From positions 25,222,224-25,286,223 of the forward strand of contig JACDQD010000003.1 in the NCBI GenBank assembly GCA_019843655.1: a stretch of DNA of 64,000 nucleotides. The letters run 5' to 3'. The translations under genes were made by a program, and so were the position numbers. Position 1 is the stretch's first letter; every line of letters begins with the position of its first letter. The stretch comes from Lethocerus indicus. Taxonomy: Eukaryota; Arthropoda; Insecta; Hemiptera; Belostomatidae. Positions 25,156 through 37,413 of this stretch are shown here, piece after piece. The notes under the pieces were generated by a model. The model was not told the DNA's origin and searched no databases. It saw nothing but the letters and a program-made list of their open reading frames with translations.

Positions 25156-26155
25156 TTTATTATTGATGAAACGATGCCGAGGGCGAAAATCCGGTACCGG
25201 TTTAGCTTAGGACCGTATAGCCGGGTGGACACTGAAGATTGCACGAGTGATGGAATTAAAACAGGGAATTTCCTTCTTATACAGAAGAATACCTATTATT
25301 AGAACTGTGAAATGTATTAAATTATTATTATTAAATAATTATTCTGATATCCAAAATTCGTATTTAATTGTATTCAAAAAAGTTGAAAACAAGTTCGAGT
25401 TGCTTTAAACGAAACAATCCAAGTTTCAGCAGGTATAACAAATCCTTTAGTTTATTTGTTCTGTTGAATCGGGGGTTATATAATCTGTTTTTGACTTCAA
25501 GAAATTTGACGTCGCTTCAATGTATATTGAAGTGAGTAATTTTAAATTGAAAATATTCCCGGAATAAAATGTTTCGAAAACGAAACAAACTCTGGAGGAA
25601 ATTTACCACATTTTATATACAAATACCGTTGTATTTATTCTTTAAAATGTTAGATGGTATTTGCGTTGCGTGAACGTAGCGAATATCAAGTCTTTGGTAC
25701 TGTTTAGCGAATTATATAGAATAAATGAAAATACGAGGAATTCACCGAGATTAGTTTACCGATTTAAGAGTTTCTTTGGTAAAACACAGCTATTCATCAA
25801 TATTCTTCCTTGTCGATTATTTTGTTATTATCGCCAAATAAAATAGATACTAATTTTTGTAATTAGAATAAATATGGCGAATTATATAATCTAAGAATTA
25901 AAATAGCAATTCGGTAAGTTTAGGCTGTTTACTGTTATTTACAATTATATAGGAACAGACATAAATATTTAAGTTATCAGATATAGAACACACGAGGCCC
26001 GTAGATTTTTTCTGATACTCGAGTAAAACCCCAGGAGAGAATTATGGTTTCTTCGGGCTGGGGGGAAATTCGTACAAAGCGGGCTGGTTCTTAATGGTTT
26101 CCTCGGGGTGGAGAGTTACTTAACGGTGGACATAATTCTCGGGGCGGACCAAAGT
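25156..26155. other. AT-rich intergenic block
   Basis: No gene was recognised. Near the right end, two similar 17-base segments (tggtttcttcgggctgg at 26045-26061 and a copy with two differences at 26095-26111) form a 50-base-period direct repeat. A partial third copy lies near 26130-26145. Confidence 0.5.
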
Positions 26156-26190
26156 GCAGTGGCTGAGCGGGCCAGTGTCCCTAACCGAGA
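26156..26190 (+). other. tRNA A-box-like segment, possible SINE head
   Basis: The segment gcagtggctgagcgggc resembles the 5' part and A box of a Leu or Ser tRNA, as found at the head of many insect SINEs. It is followed by cagtgtccctaacc and then an AAG repeat. No B box was found within the expected distance, so this is a weak suggestion only. Confidence 0.2.
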
Positions 26191-26204
26191 AGAAGAAGAA
26201 GAAG
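26188..26204. repeat. (AAG)n microsatellite
   Basis: About five to six AAG/GAA triplets on the plus strand, directly after the A-box-like segment. Confidence 0.85.
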
Positions 26205-26264
26205 TAACAATGGAGGCTACATTCGGCCTCCGCCTCCATGTTTGTGCCGGCCACTCCGCCTAGG

Positions 26265-26282
26265 CCACCACCACCACCACCA
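26265..26282. repeat. (CCA)6 microsatellite
   Basis: Six CCA triplets. On the minus strand they appear as a glycine run in an open frame that spans simple repeats and has no known domain. Confidence 0.85.
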
Positions 26283-26439
26283 GCCAACCAAGTCCACGCT
26301 AAAAACGCTGTTGCCTTCCAACTGGAAATAAACACTCGAAGACGAGAAAGGATCGTCTCGATGAAAGAGACGTTTCCTCCCGGCTGAAACTTCGTTCTGG
26401 CCCCTGTGTTGTTTGTTCGTATTCCTTATATAATTTTAA

Positions 26440-26455
26440 CCCTTTGTACTCGAGG
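26440..26455 (+). repeat. Left terminal inverted repeat of piggyBac-like element
   Basis: Starts with CCC directly after TTAA at 26436-26439, and reads ccctttgtactcgagg. It matches the reverse complement of the right terminus at 13 of 16 positions. The terminal CCC next to TTAA is the hallmark of piggyBac-type ends. Confidence 0.8.
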
Positions 26456-26712
26456 CCTTTTTCGCTTGCGCCAACCAGCAACTCGGCCAAATTAGGTAAA
26501 CATTTTACAGGTACATTAAAAACATTTATAAACAAACAAGCGTAGACAAATAATAAAATTTCACCACTTTATTCACTTATATGTCGATGACAACAAACTT
26601 TGGTAAATATTACACTCTGTAATTAGTTTTGGTGTGATATTTAGTGAAACAATAGCCAAGATGCATCCTAGGTTTATCGGGACACGTATCACAGTATTAA
26701 AAAATTTCCCGC

Positions 26713-27205
26713 CTACCTCCACGCATGGTGGCAAACCTTGCAGTCCCTTTTTGGACCTTTTAGTGTTACGTGAAGCTTCCCGTTGAGTAGGATTTCATCG
26801 GAATGCAACGCAGACGCTTGCTCTCGTCGCTGGCGATATGACCCTTTCAATTGTTCCACAAATGTATTGAGAAATCGCAAATGGCTCAGCGGCTTTTCCC
26901 CTCTTTTGGTCTTTTCTAGTTTATACAAAAGGTATGAATTGACCGGAGAAATGTCCATCCCCCCCAAAAAAGCTTACGCCACCATTTAGGCGATTTTCGC
27001 AGAAAAAATAGGCAACACTATCCATACATTTTGTATAGTTCAATACAATATTGGGTTTCTTGGCCGTTATATCCACACCGCCTCGTGTAATTCTTTTGAC
27101 CGTTGTCATTCCTACGTCACCCCTCGTAGTCGAACAACTGACAACCCTCTTATCTTCAGACCCTAAACTAAGGTGTTGCCCCGTCGATACGCGACCGTGA
27201 ACCAC
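26713..27205 (-). pseudogene. piggyBac transposase C-terminal remnant, frameshifted
   Basis: The minus strand reads in two overlapping frames. The first (27205 to 26921) has DKRVVSCSTTRG and KKPNIVLNYTKCMD, matching the late catalytic-core region of piggyBac transposases where the LST motif precedes the KP..V.dYnk.M motif. The second (26967 to 26713) has MDISPVNSYLLYKLEK, LSHLRFLNTFVEQL and LNGKLHV, then RDCKVC, which begins the C-terminal cysteine-rich domain. Single-base losses around 26950-26990 break the tryptophan-rich stretch between the two frames, and the acidic motif expected after YTKCM is disrupted. Only the first two cysteines of the zinc domain remain before a stop. It is a decayed pseudogene. 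Confidence 0.85.
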
Positions 27206-27231
27206 TCGGGGAGTTCACACTTCAAATCGCC

Positions 27232-27247
27232 GCTCGAGTGCTAAGGG
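27232..27247 (-). repeat. Right terminal inverted repeat of piggyBac-like element
   Basis: Reads gctcgagtgctaaggg on the plus strand, ending in GGG directly before TTAA at 27248-27251. On the minus strand it is the 5' end of the element. Confidence 0.8.
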
Positions 27248-27251
27248 TTAA

Positions 27252-29610
27252 TATAATTTATCAGCTAGTTTCTCATACTTCATTCGAATTCAGAAATCCT
27301 GAACGGTTTTATTATTGTGTCACATTGTAATACTAGAAAAATAATCTTAGTAATAATTTTTACTAAAACGATTGAAAATTATAGGCAAATAAATTCAGGA
27401 AAATAACTTCCCAGACTGCGTACGCGGCTGTATTTCATGGGAAACCAGTTTCACTGTTGACCCAGTTGATTCTTAATTCAAATATACAATTTTATTGGCC
27501 ACTGCCCCACATTTTCAGTTCATGATATCTTATGAGTTTTAAAAAATATTAGAACTATTGTACAGTTACATGTTTTGAGAGAATTGGAAAAATTCTATTC
27601 AATGGAATGAACCGGTTATATGTATTTCAGCTTTTAACATAGTATAAAAAAATTAACGACAAAATAAAAAGAAATCAGAATTGAACAATGGAAATAGAGA
27701 AATAAAATTTTTAAATGCAATCATAAGGTTTATTTTGTGAGGAGTTTAGGATTGACTTATCTCTCACGTCGGCATTATTTTAATTATTAAATAATTATAC
27801 GAACATGAAAACAAACATTTTCCTACATTTTCTGAAAGCTTGAGGTCGATTTTAAAAGGAAGACTTTGTAAACGTTAGCGGTCTTATCTTGGCTCCAAAA
27901 TTCAAATGGGTTTTCCAGAAGGAATTATTAAGTCCGCTGAAACCCTGAGAATAATTCCCAACTCTCTGTAAGTAACCGAATTCGGAGAGGTGAGTGTCGC
28001 TACCAACTTCATGCCCGCATCTGGAATTATAATCTGACGTTATTTAGAATATAGCGCGAGTTTCCTTCATTTGCAATCCGGGGTAAGTTTTAGTTTTCCA
28101 TGCGTGGAACTTAGTGTTAGAAAAATTACATTTCCAGGTACATAAACTTACCAAATGTAGTTTTCCTAAAATAGATTATTTAATTATTATACCTTATTCA
28201 TTGTTATCCGCCATTGGTTGGTGAAATAAATGAGAAATTAATGAAAATTACTTCACCCAAAATGAAATAATTTTTTTTGTGTTTGGAATATGGTGGGATT
28301 GGATCATCTACCTTCGGGTGGTGCATTATTTGAACATATTGGTTGCCTGCGAGGCATCCTGTCTATACCACTTTATTAAAGTTTATACATTTTTTAAATG
28401 TCAACTTTATATAACTGTTCGTGAATCATATTATTAAGCGTATATTTAAATGGGATGTATACATTCTCTATTTTAAATTAATATTAGAAATAAGGGGACT
28501 AAATTGTGAAGTGATCCGGAGGAAAAACGGAGTACCCCTGAGAGATATTATTAATGCAAGTCGAGAGAACCAAGGAAACACTATTCATCAAAATTATTCC
28601 AAGTTAGGTTCCGAGAGATTGAAGTATAGCTTCGAAAGTTTCTATTAACTAACAAGTCTTTTAAAATTCAATATTCAATATTAGACTTTAGCCAGGAGCT
28701 CAAAATGTTGTTTAATTTATACGCTATCAATAAATATTTCAGGTGATGATTAAAAATGTGTCTACTGCAGTTCGGTTCTAATTTCCCGAAGGATTTTTCA
28801 ATTTTTCAAAACCGAGATTCTTACCGCCGGTAATACTTTGATCAACCGGAATGTAGATTCTAAGCTACGAATTGCTGTTTGAATCTCAAATTATATAAAA
28901 TGTTCTGAATTCGGTATTGTACTCATACACCAATTATAAGTATATATTCCAAGGGACGAATATTACAATTGAAATCCATATTTGTAAATTACCTATCATA
29001 ATGGAAATATTTACCTTTTCTTTCGAATACGTTTGGAGAATTATTAATTATGTATACGGACTCAAAATGATCCGCGGTGTAATCCTTATGTCGTTTACTG
29101 AATTTTACAGAAACGGCTAGAGTATTCTTCGGGTTTATTATCATGTACCTTTCATTGGAATACAACTTATGCAGCAATGGACGACATTAAATGTACGTTC
29201 TAATTACAACTGAATATTTGGAAAATCGAAAAGAAAAAAACCTCGATCTGTAGACAATAATTTCGAATTGTGTGGGGGTTCTCAACATCTTCTGCGATTT
29301 CGAGGCAAGAAAATTGAATGCCTTAAGGAAATGGGGATCTAGAAAGGAAAACTATTGTTCATAAAGGAGGATACTTTTGAATGGATGTCGGGCTTATTCA
29401 AGGCTGGGACCCGGGTTTGATTGGGCCGCCAATATCGGGCTAGAGGAGCCAGCCACCCGTGACATTTGATTGGCCCAGCTAAAATTGATCACTATAGTGT
29501 GTGGAATTCGACGGGACGTGTAGCGGCTCTGGCAAATAGCGGTAGTTCGCCAACCGGCACTATATTGGGCTTGTGGTAAAACTAATCAATGCTACTCCGC
29601 GCTGCGGGTT

Positions 29611-29611
<1 letters not shown>
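27252..29611. other. AT-rich intergenic block
   Basis: Very AT-rich, with no recognised gene or RNA. At about 29390-29560 it becomes GC-richer, with two tttgattgg segments (near 29413 and 29466). The short open frames at 28421-28648 and 28917-29177 match nothing I know. Confidence 0.55.

Positions 29612-29675
<64 letters not shown>
29612..29675. repeat. (CT)32 microsatellite
   Basis: Uninterrupted CT/TC dinucleotide of about 64 bases, the longest simple repeat in the window. It produces a Ser-Leu run in the overlapping plus-strand open frame (29573-29767), which is an artefact. Confidence 0.95.
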
Positions 29676-29678
<3 letters not shown>

Positions 29679-29788
29679 TGGCCTGTTGCCAGTCACAAAA
29701 CCCTATCGGTTCGGTTCTGTTTCTAACTGATACGTTTCCCTTTTATCTACCCCTCATTTCACAATAGTGCGTTCACTTCCTTCTCCAC

Positions 29789-29789
<1 letters not shown>

Positions 29790-29839
<50 letters not shown>
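29790..29839. repeat. (TA)25 microsatellite
   Basis: About 50 bases of uninterrupted TA, 114 bases after the CT tract. Perfect TA tracts are self-complementary and prone to cruciform formation and length change. Confidence 0.95.
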
Positions 29840-29843
<4 letters not shown>

Positions 29844-32800
29844 AAGTTACAAGGCTATCTGATAATCAACAGATTAACAGTTAACATAAAAACAAATTGT
29901 TATGCGGAGATTGACCGATATTCGCATACATGATGGAAATAAAAAGACAGCACGTGGAAGTACTGGGAAAGAGGTACCTTTCCCAATAGCGTCATAATTT
30001 GTGCGCAGCACTCAAATCCCTTAAAGAAACGATCAATAAACAATTATAAATATTCATATTTATATATCAGTTTATTCAGAGCCTTTGTAGGATCGTGTCC
30101 TAATATTATATCAACTTATGTGCTGCTGTGCTACTTATCACGTTGTGTATAATCCAAGCCCCTATCTCGAATACGCAGTGGTTCTCTCTTGCTCGGAGTG
30201 TGATATCTAACTTACTGCCCTGTCTTTTCTGACTGATATCAATTCTTGTTTTCCGCATCGTATTTATTCATAAACCATCGTGTACGATTATTTACAATTT
30301 TATATAGTACAAATGATATTTATATATTATACCTTCGGGTTTAAATTTCCAAGAGTCCAAGTTATTAAGAACTTTATCTGGATGATATAATGAAAACCAT
30401 ACTTTGTTTCATCACGTGTGTTTTGTTTTCATTATCTCGCTTTATCTTCGGCTCAAAGGGAAAGAATTCTAACCTTCGGCCTTTATCCAGAGCCGAGTTT
30501 CCTTCGTTCGCTAGAGGGGTCTATTTGTTTCCAGCGGGAGTCCCTGTCCCTCCCCCTTCGAATCATCCCTTCCGTCACCTTTCTTTCGAGCCCTCCCCCG
30601 GGACCCGAACTACCCCGCGTTCCCTCATCAGACTCCCTCCTTCCCCTCGGCCCTCTTACGTGTCCGGACTCAGCCCCCACTGCCGATATTTACCCGGCCT
30701 TCTCGGTTACTCGGATTCGGCAGGCCTACCACCCGACCGCTTTTATGAAAAATGCCCCTTCCGGTTTTCGCGTCACGACCCCGCACTTATTGTTGATTTT
30801 GTTGTTGTCTCCCTCCCTCCCTCCCACCCGCAACACCGCCCTTTTTTTATCCCGTCGTAAAATGGAAGACATTTTGAAGTTTACCTTTACAACTTTTGTA
30901 CTCAGCGATTTACGGCTGTTTTTTATTGGGCAATCAGTACCGAAAACCCAACGGTGGAACTAATGTTTTCATTTCGTTCTTGAATATCGCATTGTTCAAA
31001 TTTTATCGTCCATCGGGACAATATTTATACGACCGTGTGGAGACAATTTGGACACCAATTTACGGTAATATTTATTCTGTCCCGTTAATGAAAGAAGTAT
31101 TAAAAAAGTTTTCAGGGGAATAACTTCATTAAATAGGAAAATGTTTTCCTTTCATTATATTTTTAATACTTTTCTTTTATTTAAGGTTATCTTTTACGTG
31201 GCAAATAAAGAATAAATAAATTGTGATATATACATGTATACACACGTAAGAGTATCTAAAACCAAAAATAAAGGTATTCTATTTTGGGACGAAGGATCGA
31301 ACAGTCTCAGCCAAATGATCGGGGAGTATACCGTTGGACAATTAAGCGTCGATGGTCGGGGTCACGGAAGGTAGGACCTTTTTGTGTTTTTAAAGGGGCG
31401 CCTATGTCTGTCGGCGTTGAGGGGTGAGGAGAGGGGTCGTGGTGGCAGTGGGAGGGGCAGTGGTGGTACCGCGGGCAGCTGGCGGTTGGTACCGGCCGGC
31501 ACTCACCCACACACAACCGCCCCCTCCGCCTCCCTCATTAGAACCGCCCTTGACTCATGACCCGGCGATTAGGCCCTAATCATTGCACGGCGAGCATCTC
31601 CCCGCCGATAAGCGCCCATATCGTTTGTTTCGGACGTCCGTGGCCGTCTTTCTACGAATCTCACGAAGAAAATCCGCCCCTACGGTTCATTCCGTTGCTC
31701 GAGGAATTAACGAACCACGAATACTTGTCTGCTCAAGCAACCGTTGCAGACGTGCTGAAAAAAGAGGTTTGCGTATTTTCTAATTAATAGTGTATTCGTC
31801 CTATGGCGATTGGAGCTCTATTATTTATTATCGAAACCAGGCTAACGAGGGAAAATCTCACGAATCAAACCCTCATAAATAGCCAAAGAAATTTCAAATT
31901 AAATTATTCTAACAAAAACAGTCACGTGCTAGTGCTTTCTGGGATTTTCATTTGACCCGAAGTACTATTCTTTGTTTGTTAATTAAAATGATCGTAAAAC
32001 CAAATTGCGTCGTATAATTCTAGTTTATATTTTCTGAAACGAAGTTTTCGATATTTATTTTATTGTTCCATTCGAAATTAATTAACGATAAACGTAAATG
32101 CAGCGATTAGATCCGTTTACGACGAGGGAACAAACCGAGTTGTGCAGTTCTGGAACCTGTTAGCCTCGCTGTAGACAATTACACCGCTCATTTATATAAT
32201 TTCCTCATTCCCGCAACCCTTTCCCAATCGACCTGTGACCTCTCTCGCGTGTCCCGCCACCGTATCCGAGCACGTACACAAACACACTCGTACACACGCG
32301 TCCGTACGGGTCCACACACGGCCGATGGGGCGAACGCCCCATTTAACACGCCAAATGCCGGCGGCAGTTGGGCCCGACCCCTATCGACACTTCGGCCGGC
32401 CGGAACGCCGGTCTACACCAGAACTAATTGTGATGCCCTCCGATCACGAAACTCCGACGGCTCAATTCGAGAAAGTGGTGAAATCGCGGCGCCGTTCGTG
32501 GCCGGCCGATTCGGGCCCCCTAACGAGTTCAGAAGCTGTCGTCACGCCATCCGAGATTACATTAGGCCCTATTAGGACCCGAAGGCGGCCGCATAATACC
32601 CCAAATATAATTCCATATATTTTTATTCCCCCCACTCCGTCCCCGGCCCAAACCCCGGCCGAGGACCGGCAGACCCGATCCGGGATAATGACCCGCCGCC
32701 CCCTCCTGTTTTGCGGGCTAAATGATGCATATCTCACCGACGAAAGTAGACCCGAATACAGGTTTCGTCGAGAGACCGATATCGCTTGCATACTATGTCT

Positions 32801-35800
32801 AAAATAGGGGCCAGACGCATTGTAACCAAATGAGGGTTCACTGCAATACATGAAACTTACTGTGTATGTGAAACTCTTAAAGTTTCCAGATTGAGTTCTT
32901 TACGCTTTTGGTCAATAATTCCCTATTATTGTTCCATACTTTCATATTACCACCACACTATTCCGATTTGACAATTTTTTTATTTTTCATATTAAAAACT
33001 GTATCTAATGGCATTATTGACAATATGTCGTGTAATTAACAATATTATGAATTATTCATAATTATCGTAGGAAGATTAATGGGGTAGCTTTTGTGGTCTG
33101 CGTCGCTTTGGAATAGCATACTTTCGACTGTTTTGGTTTCTACGGATACACTGACTAAGATTCTGATTATGAATCTTGAATTCTTAATTTAAACATTTTT
33201 AGTTGGCACACGAAATAGTGTTCATAACAACTGCGAAGTAGTACTACTTCTCCGTTAAGCGAGACATTTTTTATGCTGCATGGAAACGAAATTTGAAGAT
33301 TGCGGTCAAGTGTCAAGTGCTGGAATTTGGCTCTTGCGGCCTAATGAAAATTGATGCAGCCGTCAGCCGAAAAAAATGGCGGGACACTTGGGCGGGATTT
33401 GCTGCGACAGGATCTAGGGCTAACTCTCCGCCCCGATAGCGTAGACCCCCGGCCACCGCCTTGAAATTCCGCAGTTGTCTACCTGCAATCGATATTACGG
33501 GAGGACGTGATGTCATAAATATGATTTTGGAGGCGGCGAGAGAGAGAGAGAGTGCGGGGGAGGGGGGAAAGAGTGAACGATGGATAAAGGGGAAAGGGGT
33601 GTTTCGTTTGGTTGAGGGCGGGAGACGGGGGTCGGATGTTTCCTACATCATTTCGCCGACGTCTCCGGATCAGGGGTCCCTCCCCTCCCTGATAGGTTTC
33701 CGCGCGGGTGGCGACGCACATACAGAACAGTCCGAAGGATTATTTTTATTCTCAAAACACGCTCTAGCATTTTTCCGTAACGGGCCGAGGAAAAATGCCG
33801 GGCCACCCAGAAGTAGGAGAAGGATTTGAAGTTATCAGGACTTAGACCACGGAGGATGGATTAATGTGGCCTAATTCTCTAAACCAATTTCCGCTTTCTT
33901 TAATTCGATCAAAGTAACTGCAGCATTTGAAGTGCAAGAGTCCTTAAATTCGACTCTAATAAAATTTGAATTTGGAAATGATGTTACAATACTCATTGGG
34001 AACATTGGTGTCGATATAATTTGGAACGGCAAATAAATATTGGTTCAATGATATTATTATAAGTAAAAGAAAATGTTTCAAGTGAGGAAGAATAAATAAA
34101 AGGTACCATTAATATATTTTCGTATATAATCATAATGTTTCATGATTTCCGTTGTAGCATCCCGTGAGGACTTTTTTTTATTATGTTGGTCTCGAATCGG
34201 GCATCGACCACCGATCCAGTCGGTAGAAACCTGAATTTCTCATCGGCAGAATCGACAAATACATTTTATTAGGCTCCACTACCGACTTACTTTGAACCCA
34301 CCGTATCGGTAGAAAAATAAAAGTGCGGGCCGAAACCCGTCGAAATAAAAGGGCGGGCGGGCGGCGGAAAAACTCATTTGCATACAAATCCGCCCGAGGC
34401 CGGCCGTCCGGAGGAAGCTCTTCTATAAAAGTTCCGTCGGAGGCCGAGCCGTTAACACAAAAGTAGGCCCTGAGCTTTTATTAGGGCCCGACCCCTAAGT
34501 CCTCTCGCCGGCTACAATCATCAGGCCCTAGGCCGGCCAGTTAGGGCCTCGTTTAACAACGCCCAGTTACTCCCGAGGATCCGGCTCCACCCCCTTATTT
34601 CGTTTTCATCCGAATGCTCTGAGCCAACGATGAACTTCCGTATTGTTGTTCATCTCTTGTTGGAGGTTGTGATCACGTTTTTTTTTATATTGGGTCTGGG
34701 AGAAGCGCAGAAATTACGGTTTCGTAAACTGTATTTGTTCAAATAAACTTAGAAAGTATTTGTTATATGTCAACTATTAAAAAGTACAAGTCGATTAAGT
34801 ATCATTGAGGAATAATTCTTTCTTTGAGAATGTTCTTTAACTGGCCATAGCGAAACACGAACAAAGAACGTGGTTTTAGTTTATTGCGTCTGCCTTTAGA
34901 TTTCAGCCGGGATTTTTAATTCTTTTTTCATCCCCTCCCCCTTTTGTAACTACCCACGTTGATCCCAAGAATTATTCGGAGAAAGAGGGGCTGTTTACTG
35001 TCGGTTAGTTGCCGCGGGATGGCGAAATGAAAAATTCGGTATCGATTGACTATATAGTTCCAGCCGTTAGATGTAGAGGCGGACAATGTTGGCAATATTC
35101 CGCTCAATATAGTGAGTGTGTTACACAGGGTATTTTAAATCCGCCCTCACATCTGCATACAGCGACCGCATTTTACAACTAGGGCCGGTGTGCTTCATGT
35201 TAATTATAGATTCCGTGGGAAAAAGACACAGCGTTTACAGCGTGTATTTACCCATGCCATTTCTTCCTATTTTAGTAGCTAAACATCGCTTCTGAATAGC
35301 AAGAATAATTCTATTTCCCGATATTTGCCAGCCTGAGGCACTCTGTTAAACTCGATAGGCTCAGGTCCTCCGGCCTATCTCGTGTTTCCATTATACTAAC
35401 TTCTTGGCTATCGTTGTTGGGCCCGTCTCCTCAACCTTGCCAACCCACATCTAACTGTTCCCCTCCCAACATTGACAACTCTATCAGCTTTCCGGTGAAA
35501 ATAATATTGAATCAGTTCGAACTGATATTCCGCGTGCATATTTGTAGTGTGTCCGTGAAAAGGTGAGAAAAACGACATGAAATCTGGTAAAATATTTCCT
35601 GTTTTACTGTTTGACAGGAATCTATAGGCAAATGAAAATGTGTCGATAGCTGCATAACGCACTGGGAAGCTCGTAGGGAACTAGGATATGTTGGGTACCG
35701 TTAACTTGTAACCTGGGATTCGAAAAACGTATTCCTAAAAATTTGTTCAGGAGGGAACGAAAATATTCCTATTTTACAAGTCGAAACCGTGAATTTAAGT

Positions 35801-36767
35801 CGAGTGGGGACTTGAAGGTACACTCCGACCGCTAGGAAGTAGGAAAAATGTACCGGACTTTTAATAAGTACGATTTTCTTGGTGCTCTTTGTGCTGTTGG
35901 GGGAGGGTGAAGGGGGTCTTTAATTAAAACGGGCCCGCGCCGAGAAAAAACCACGAATTAGTCAGTGGCCAGGACACAAGAGGCTGTTATAAAAAGTGTC
36001 GCATTCCCACCCCCCTCCACTAACCCTCTTAAAAAATGTCACTTCCAACTAAACCACCCCCTTCCCTCAACGGACCGAGTGCCGCTCTCAATTGCCATTA
36101 ATACGTTAATGAATTCAGCGTTAAACGTCGGCCCCGCTGCCACCCTCCTACGGACCCTAATAAAATATTTAATTAAAAGGGTTGCCTGTGGTGTCGGGGG
36201 CCTCTTCATCGCTTCCTTAATCGGCACTAAGCGACAGAATGGATTCGTGACTAAGTGCGCGCGTTTCCATTTATCCTTCATGTTCCCTCTAGTCGACCCC
36301 CGACTTCCTTAAAAGGCGAAAGGCAGTCGTAACGCCTGTGTCTCATAAACAGTCCCTACTCTCTGTCCAATTTATCCCCTTCGTTGGATTATTCCGATTT
36401 TTGGTGCATATTTAATTAAGACGATGACGTTTCAAATCACAATGAAAGAGGTTTAACAATGTGCCCATATTTTTGTATTTTGTTTAATTGGTTTATTCTT
36501 AAATACGATGATTGTCCTGGCTGAGGAAATCTAATATGGCATCTTATTATAATATGTCACTGTATCCTGCTTCAATGATAACTAGTTAAATTTTGAGCGG
36601 CAGCCTCAATATCGGGACTTTTGACAAGAAAAATGTTGATCAGGGCAAGTTCAGGTTGTACACAAGGCAACCGATTTCAAATGAGTAGTTTCATTGACCC
36701 TTCACCGGATAATCTAACAACTAATATTGTAGTTTATAATATTTTATGTAGTTTATAGAATACCGAA
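29840..36767. other. Intergenic block with several GC-rich islands
   Basis: AT-rich background with GC-rich islands at about 30480-30860, 31310-31560, 32220-32810, 33310-33830, 34180-34620 and 35900-36330. Long open frames occur in the islands, notably two overlapping plus-strand frames at 30390-30860 and 30418-30963, and one at 32235-32807. Their composition is Pro, Ser and Arg-rich and they compete with other open frames in the same place. I therefore read them as chance frames in stop-poor DNA. A short GA repeat is at 33538-33552. No RNA gene or transposon was recognised. Confidence 0.5.
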
Positions 36768-37413
36768 AAATGGTCACTCATTTTAAGATTCCTTGCCCTC
36801 CTGTTTTATTTAACAGTACTCCTATCCCCACCCAACAGCGGGCTCTATATAGACAACGATTCACATGGAATCCCCATCTACATCGTAAATTTGGACTGTT
36901 GAGACCTCTTTTGAAAAGGACATGAAAACTGACAGTAGTCAAGAAACTGACAATATATAAAGCCATACTAAAACCGACATGGGCATACGGACTAGAACTA
37001 TCGGGTTCAGCCAAGAAATCCCACATTGCTCGTATCCAAACATTCCAGTCAAAAGTCCTTCATACCATTCTTAATGCTCCGTGGTATGTTTCTAACCGAA
37101 CAATCCATAATGACCTCAAAATACCGACAGTCGACGAAGTCGTAAAATCACGCTTCCTTAAATTCCACTCCCGCCTCTCTCCACATCCAAACCCACTCGT
37201 TCAGTCCTTTCCTCTGTTACCCATCCATTATCCCCCCCGCGTCGGCTTAAACGCCACTGGCCCAGAGACTTTCTGTAGGCCGGAAACAGGTCAAAAGTAC
37301 CATCACTGGATGGCGTCTTTATCGAGTGAAACAAGTGAAACTAATAAAAAAAACCGCAATTGTACCTATAACTGTCATACAGTTGATTGTACAATAAATA
37401 CAGTTAAAAAAAA
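36768..37413 (+). mobile_element. 5'-truncated Jockey-like non-LTR retrotransposon, copy 1
   Basis: This copy holds the end of the reverse transcriptase ORF, its stop codon, a 3' UTR of about 130 bases and an A-run at 37406-37413. The 3' UTR shares clear blocks with the copy at 59950-60621, such as ctttatcgagt/ctttatcgaga and cacctataactg/tacctataactg. The endonuclease and the catalytic part of the reverse transcriptase are absent. Truncation from the 5' end is typical of target-primed reverse transcription. The left boundary is set where similarity to the family begins and is uncertain by tens of bases. Confidence 0.82.
36791..37278 (+). pseudogene. Jockey-like ORF2 C-terminal remnant, copy 1
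   Basis: The plus strand reads FNSTPIPTQQ, then FTWNPHLHRKFGLLRPLLKR, YKAILKPTWAYGLELSGSAK, RIQTFQSKVLHTILNAPWYV and PTVDEVVKSRFLKFHSRLSP. This is the conserved tail of Jockey-clade ORF2 proteins after the reverse transcriptase. Compared with copy 2 it has lost the YLGLHLDKR segment and the residues between NPH and the RKFG stretch. It has an in-frame TGA at 36923-36925, and an indel near 37231-37240 shifts the frame before the terminal RLKRHWPRD-type end and the TAG at 37276-37278. Confidence 0.85.

Larger units (their letters stand above)
26440..27247 (-). mobile_element. Internally deleted piggyBac-like transposon
   Basis: Both ends carry related terminal inverted repeats. The left end begins ccctttgtactcgagg at 26440, and the reverse complement of the right end begins ccctta and contains gcactcgag. 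They match at 13 of 16 positions. Each end is flanked directly by TTAA (26436-26439 and 27248-27251), the target duplicated by piggyBac-superfamily elements. The 808-base interior carries the C-terminal third of a transposase on the minus strand, starting about 40 bases from its 5' terminal repeat. The N-terminal part of the gene is therefore missing by internal deletion. The copy cannot encode a working enzyme and could only have moved with enzyme supplied by a full-length relative. Confidence 0.85.

Noticed and set aside
25162..25235. C/D-box snoRNA-like arrangement (ttgatga ... ctga)
   Set aside because: The C box has a wrong first base, and no terminal stem or C'/D' boxes are visible.
26299..26535. 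Minus-strand open frame overlapping the left end of the piggyBac-like element
   Set aside because: It crosses the element boundary at 26440 and has no transposase similarity, so it is a chance frame.
32235..32807. 190-codon plus-strand open frame
   Set aside because: It lies in a GC-rich island where stops are rare, with competing frames open on both strands, Pro/Arg/Thr-rich composition and no recognisable domain. Not supported as a gene.
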